A stretch of 32,610 bases of DNA from Limnohabitans sp. GTDB taxonomy: Bacteria > Pseudomonadota > Gammaproteobacteria > Burkholderiales > Burkholderiaceae_C. Shown here one piece after another: positions 29,701-32,610 of this stretch (position 1 is the stretch's first letter; every line of letters starts with the position of its first letter). The notes beneath the pieces were generated by a model. The model was not told where the DNA came from. It saw only the letters and a list, made by a program, of their open reading frames with translations, and did no database searches. The stretch is from assembly GCA_024642215.1 (NCBI GenBank), contig JAHEBO010000002.1, positions 1 through 32,610 on the forward strand, read 5' to 3'. Made by a program: the position numbers and the translations under genes.

Positions 29701-30286
29701 CCTCAACGCGCGTTAAGTTTTCGCGCGTATCTGACAACCGATTTTCTGTTTCGCGGCGTCGCTCTTTGTACTTGGATACGCCTGCAGCCTCTTCCAAAAA
29801 GAGGCGCAACTCTTCTGGCCTAGATTCAATGATTCGACTGATGGTGCCTTGACCAATGATCGCGTAAGCGCGTGGTCCTAGGCCGGTACCCAAAAACACA
29901 TCTTGCACGTCACGTCGGCGCACAGGCTGGTTGTTGATGTAGTAACTGCTATTGCCATCCCGTGTGAGGACACGTTTGACAGCAATTTCTGCAAACTGCC
30001 CCCACTGTCCGCCGGCACGGTGATCAGCATTGTCAAACACGAGTTCTACACTGGCCCGACTGGCTGCCTTACGCGTGTTGGTGCCGTTGAAAATAACGTC
30101 TTGCATGGACTCGCCACGCAACTCCGAGGCCTTGGATTCACCCAAAACCCAGCGGCATGCGTCCATGATGTTGGATTTGCCGCAACCATTGGGGCCGACA
30201 ACCCCCACCAACTGGCCCGGAAGCACGAAATTGGTAGGTTCTGCGAAGGATTTGAATCCAGATAATTTGATGGAATTAAGGCGCAC
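26759..30286 (-). CDS. smc: Chromosome segregation protein SMC
   Basis: Condensin ATPase that organises the chromosome with ScpA and ScpB (not in the window). The GTG at 30286 gives 1175 residues beginning VRLNSIKLSGFKSF, the start seen in homologues; a second GTG at 30316 would add ten residues that do not fit. Neither has a good Shine-Dalgarno. Domains: N-terminal ATPase with Walker A GPNGCGKS at 31-38, coiled coil (about 170-500), hinge (about 510-660, with GLWSKIHMESGWENAMESAL), returning coiled coil rich in Gln/Glu/Ala, and C-terminal ATPase with signature LSGGEKAL from about 1076 and Walker B CLLDEVDAPLDD around 1101-1112. Intact and full length. It heads the minus-strand run. Confidence 0.96.
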   Translation of the reverse strand: MRLNSIKLSGFKSFAEPTNFVLPGQLVGVVGPNGCGKSNIMDACRWVLGESKASELRGESMQDVIFNGTNTRKAASRASVELVFDNADHRAGGQWGQFAEIAVKRVLTRDGNSSYYINNQPVRRRDVQDVFLGTGLGPRAYAIIGQGTISRIIESRPEELRLFLEEAAGVSKYKERRRETENRLSDTRENLTRVEDILRELNANLEKLEKQAEVAQRFNDLKADSTLKQQQLWFFKRADAETDQVKIKSDVDKAVIDLESRIADLRHVESDLETVRQAHYAAGDQVNQAQGLLYEASAEVGRLEAEIRFVVEGRQRAEQRLAQLQEQSADWSDRQIQAQAELESLAEQALQAEDQTLTLAAQVEDQAQALPDLEEALRQAQAKANEQRSSVVQVQQQIQVLAADQRNIEDQTRQLTLRRERLVADRNALDAPDEQRLVNLQAQLAQAEALSKESSARLQELEEQTPVLDQDRRHKQQAVNDESAKLADLTAKIEALKSLQEKVKTDGKLKPWLNKHGLDNLQGLWSKIHMESGWENAMESALRERLSSLEVSRLDMVKAFALDTPPAKLSFYSPPNGTATISRKGLPASCRPLSDLLRLSDAGLSALLTDWLQGCFTAPSLEDAMAWRDQLQGSECFVVQAGHAIGKNSVSFYAPDSEQAGLLARAQDIENFEKQLRAQTLIAEETRSASVRAEAAYSDASQRLIFVRQEASEAQSKAHELQVETLRLTQWAEQTRARSEQIAGDMAEVDLSLEDLQERRMTAEGRFEELDMQLADSQERHAQLDERVIESERKLSECREQQRTLERLAQEATFSQRSLEARRSELQRGLETAAQQIQSIAAEQERAKDELSRLTDAAAQAGLQNALAMKMEREQVLGAKRSEYDDLTARLRASDERRMSFERELDPLRQRITELQLKEQASRLGLEQYTQLLIDAEADLEALAKTIEDGNVRLTGLQSEIDRLNREIAALGAVNLAALDELTVARERKIFLDAQTADLTEAMTTLEDAIKKIDAETRDLLGGTFKIVNEHFGRMFPELFGGGNARLVMTGDEILDSGVQVMAQPPGKKNQTIHLLSGGEKALTAIALVFAIFQLNPAPFCLLDEVDAPLDDTNTERYAKLVKSMGKETQFLFISHNKIAMEMAEQLIGVTMQEQGVSRIVAVDMEAAVSMAELT

Positions 30287-30422
30287 AGCAGTCAGATATT
30301 GGGTCAAAAGGCACACCTTGTGCCCGAAGCCTCCATGTTAACCGACCAGAACCTGTCAACGGCGGCAGATTTCCCCTGAAATTGGGGGCAAATTTCCACC
30401 AACAATCCCGGATAATTAGGGT
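30287..30422. promoter_or_regulatory. Divergent intergenic region between smc and dapC
   Basis: Both promoters should lie here. On the plus strand, GATAAT at 30411-30416 resembles a -10 but has no fitting -35 and stands only six bases before the dapC ATG. On the minus strand TTGACA (complement of 30354-30359) is a perfect -35 hexamer, but no good -10 is at the right distance (TAACAT is only 13 bases away). No hairpin terminator is needed or seen. Confidence 0.4.
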
Positions 30423-31634
30423 ATGAACCCCTTATTGGCCACCCTCCAACCCTACCCCTTCGAACGCCTTCGTCAATTGTTTGCTGGTGTCACACCCCCT
30501 GCAAACCGCAGCCCCATCAGTTTGGGCATTGGTGAGCCTAAACATGCCACCCCCGAATTCATCAAAACGGCGCTCATTCAGTCCCTTGATTCAGCACTGT
30601 CTGGATATCCAGCTACGGTAGGCGAATTGCGGATGCGTGAAGCATGTGCACAATGGCTCAAAAGACGCTACTCAGTGGACATCAAACCTGCCACGCAAAT
30701 TTTGCCTGTGAATGGCTCGCGTGAAGCTTTGTTTTCGTTGGCACAGGCCGTCTTAGATCCTACCCAAAAGGGCGCGCGGGTCATCAGCCCTAACCCTTTC
30801 TATCAGATCTACGAGGGTGCCACTTTGTTGGGTGGCGCCGAGCCTTTTTATGTCGCCAACGCACCAGAAAATGACTTCTCTGCAGACTGGGACAGCGTAC
30901 CTGAGAGCATCTGGGCCAAGACCCAACTTGTTTTTGTGTGTTCACCCGGCAATCCCACTGGCAAAGTCATGCCTCTTGCAGAATGGAAAAAGCTCTTTGA
31001 GTTGAGTGAGAAGTACGGCTTTGTCATTGCCTCTGATGAGTGTTACAGCGAAATTTACTTTCGAGAAGAGGCTCCACTGGGTGGATTAGAGGCCGCTCAC
31101 CAGCTGGGCTACAAAGAATTTAAGCGCTTGATTTCATTCACCAGTTTGTCAAAGCGGAGCAATGTACCCGGTTTACGAAGCGGGTTTGTAGCCGGCGATG
31201 CCGCCATCATCAAAGACTTTTTGCTTTATCGCACTTACCACGGATGCGCCATGAGCGGTCTCGTTCAAGCCGCCAGCATCGCAGCGTGGAATGATGAAGC
31301 GCACGTGGTTGAAAACCGCAATCTTTACCGCACAAAATTTGCGCAGGTCACGCCCGTTTTGGCGGAAGTCATGGACGTTAAATTACCCGATGCAAGTTTT
31401 TATTTGTGGGCTGGCGTGCCCGCTGCTTGGAACAACAGCGACACCGACTTTGCACGGGAACTGTACGCGGCAGAAAACGTCACCGTTTTGCCTGGAAGTT
31501 ACATAGGCAGAACCGCCAACGGCATCAACCCCGGTCAGGGTCGTGTGCGCATGGCCTTGGTTGCCGAAACAGAAGAATGCTTAGAAGCGGCCAATCGAAT
31601 TGCGCGCTTTGTCCGTTTAGGAAGATCATCATGA
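30423..31634 (+). CDS. dapC: Succinyldiaminopimelate transaminase
   Basis: PLP aminotransferase converting N-succinyl-2-amino-6-ketopimelate to N-succinyl-LL-diaminopimelate in lysine and peptidoglycan precursor synthesis. The 403-residue protein opens with the DapC-type N-terminus [20 protein letters not shown] and then has [44 protein letters not shown], and [21 protein letters not shown] with the PLP Lys at about 244. This Lys-Arg-Ser-Asn-Val-Pro-Gly motif is typical of DapC among class I aminotransferases. The ATG has only AGGG one base upstream, too close for a normal Shine-Dalgarno. The stop overlaps the dapE start (ATGA), so the two are coupled and functionally consistent. Confidence 0.93.
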   Translation: MNPLLATLQPYPFERLRQLFAGVTPPANRSPISLGIGEPKHATPEFIKTALIQSLDSALSGYPATVGELRMREACAQWLKRRYSVDIKPATQILPVNGSREALFSLAQAVLDPTQKGARVISPNPFYQIYEGATLLGGAEPFYVANAPENDFSADWDSVPESIWAKTQLVFVCSPGNPTGKVMPLAEWKKLFELSEKYGFVIASDECYSEIYFREEAPLGGLEAAHQLGYKEFKRLISFTSLSKRSNVPGLRSGFVAGDAAIIKDFLLYRTYHGCAMSGLVQAASIAAWNDEAHVVENRNLYRTKFAQVTPVLAEVMDVKLPDASFYLWAGVPAAWNNSDTDFARELYAAENVTVLPGSYIGRTANGINPGQGRVRMALVAETEECLEAANRIARFVRLGRSS

Positions 31635-32610
31635 GCGCCACACTGCGTTTGACAGAGCAACTGATTTCTCTGCCCTCCGTCACACCTGAAGACGGCGGTT
31701 GTACTGCTTTGATCAACGCGCACTTAGAGCCCATGGGCTTCAATTGCGACATCATTGATTTAGGCCCAGACCACTTTCGTGTACGCAATCTTTGGGCCAA
31801 AAGAGCAGGCACTTCGGGCCAAACATTGGCATTTGCCGGGCACGTTGATGTGGTTCCTACTGGTCCATTACAACAATGGACCAGCGATCCATTTACGCCA
31901 ACGCATCGAGACGGCAAATTATTTGGCCGAGGCGCAAGCGACATGAAAACCTCGTTGGCGGCCATGGTTGTTGCAACGCAAGAGTTCTACCAGGATTGTC
32001 CCAACCCCGCCTTAGGCATTGCATTTCTCCTCACAAGCGATGAAGAAGGTCCCGCACTGGATGGCACCGTTCGCATTTGCGAGCTGCTTCATGCTCGCCA
32101 AGAAACACCCGACTACTGCATCGTGGGAGAACCCACCTCTGTCAAACAAACGGGCGACATGATCAAAAATGGCCGACGTGGATCGCTCAGTGGCAAACTG
32201 GTGGTTAAAGGCATACAAGGTCACATTGCCTATCCGCAATTGGCGGACAATCCCGTGCACCGAGCGGCACCGGCCCTCGCAGAATTGGCCAGTACAGTTT
32301 GGGATGAAGGCAATGAATTTTTCCCGCCCACTAGTTGGCAGATCAGCAATGTCCAAGCAGGTACAGGCGCTACCAACGTCATTCCGGGCGAAATGATCAT
32401 TGATTTTAATTTCCGCTTTTGCACGGAATCCAATGAATCCAGTTTGAAACAGCGGCTGACCGATATTTTGTTAAAACATCAGCTGAAGTTTGACATTGAA
32501 TGGACTCTGGGTGGGCTGCCCTTTCTGACCACACCCGGCACCTTGGTCGAAGCGGTACAAACTGCCATACTAAAAGTCACCGGCCTTCAAACTGAGTTGT
32601 CGACAACAGG
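31631..32610 (+). CDS. dapE: Succinyl-diaminopimelate desuccinylase, first 326 residues (cut by window edge)
   Basis: Zinc hydrolase (M20 family) that releases LL-diaminopimelate and succinate, the step after DapC. The frame is open from ATG 31631 to the edge, and about 50 residues are missing. Seen: [10 protein letters not shown] with His71 and Asp73, [12 protein letters not shown] with the bridging Asp104, [11 protein letters not shown] with catalytic Glu138 and Glu139, VGEPTSV, and the dimerisation-domain stretch [28 protein letters not shown] split by typical DapE residues. [17 protein letters not shown] and FNFRFCTE are also DapE-like. These distinguish it from ArgE. It overlaps dapC by four bases. 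The gene for the preceding enzyme DapD is not between them. Confidence 0.95.
   Translation, partial: MSATLRLTEQLISLPSVTPEDGGCTALINAHLEPMGFNCDIIDLGPDHFRVRNLWAKRAGTSGQTLAFAGHVDVVPTGPLQQWTSDPFTPTHRDGKLFGRGASDMKTSLAAMVVATQEFYQDCPNPALGIAFLLTSDEEGPALDGTVRICELLHARQETPDYCIVGEPTSVKQTGDMIKNGRRGSLSGKLVVKGIQGHIAYPQLADNPVHRAAPALAELASTVWDEGNEFFPPTSWQISNVQAGTGATNVIPGEMIIDFNFRFCTESNESSLKQRLTDILLKHQLKFDIEWTLGGLPFLTTPGTLVEAVQTAILKVTGLQTELSTT

Overview
The window looks like a chromosomal core-genome segment of a betaproteobacterium of order Burkholderiales, most likely family Comamonadaceae. The evidence is the protein set and gene order: an smc-zipA-ligA-def run, holC-pepA opposite lptF-lptG, cysB next to a CbiX-type chelatase gene, and dapC before dapE. 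Base composition is near 50% G+C by eye, low for the family, so a freshwater bacterioplankton lineage such as Limnohabitans is possible. The genus is a guess. Coding density is very high, no gene-free stretch exceeds about 170 bases, and I see no insertion sequence, prophage, CRISPR array or other sign of recent transfer.

Left part (1-5.7 kb): on the minus strand, an AdiA-like amino-acid decarboxylase gene is followed at close spacing by a membrane-fusion protein and an RND efflux permease that runs off the left edge. Divergent from these is a tRNA-Ser(GGA) gene with an extended -10 promoter and an intrinsic terminator. An MFS exporter gene begins immediately after that terminator and converges on the next operon with a 4-base stop overlap.

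Middle (6.9-16.1 kb): a four-gene minus-strand operon encodes a complete Opp/Dpp-class peptide importer (binding protein, two permeases, fused double ATPase). A Dcp-type M3 peptidase is transcribed divergently, so uptake and hydrolysis of peptides lie back to back across a 168-base region holding two perfect 12-base palindromes. A lipoprotein-type branched-chain amino-acid binding protein follows, with a strong terminator.

Right-middle (16.2-23.0 kb): holC and pepA on the minus strand stand 23 bases from the divergent lptF-lptG pair, which encodes the LPS-export permease. Downstream on the plus strand come a sirohydrochlorin chelatase-like gene, cysB and a methionine aminotransferase-like gene, which together suggest a sulfur-metabolism group.

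Right part (23.0-32.6 kb): smc, zipA, ligA and def form a compact minus-strand run for chromosome organisation, division, DNA ligation and protein maturation. Divergent from smc are dapC and dapE (cut by the right edge), with overlapping ends, for the succinylase branch of lysine/diaminopimelate synthesis. I found no convincing undescribed system. The points worth a second look concern gene arrangement and regulatory DNA: the decarboxylase-RND linkage, the palindromes beside dcp, the MFS start on a tRNA terminator, and dapC fused to dapE without dapD.
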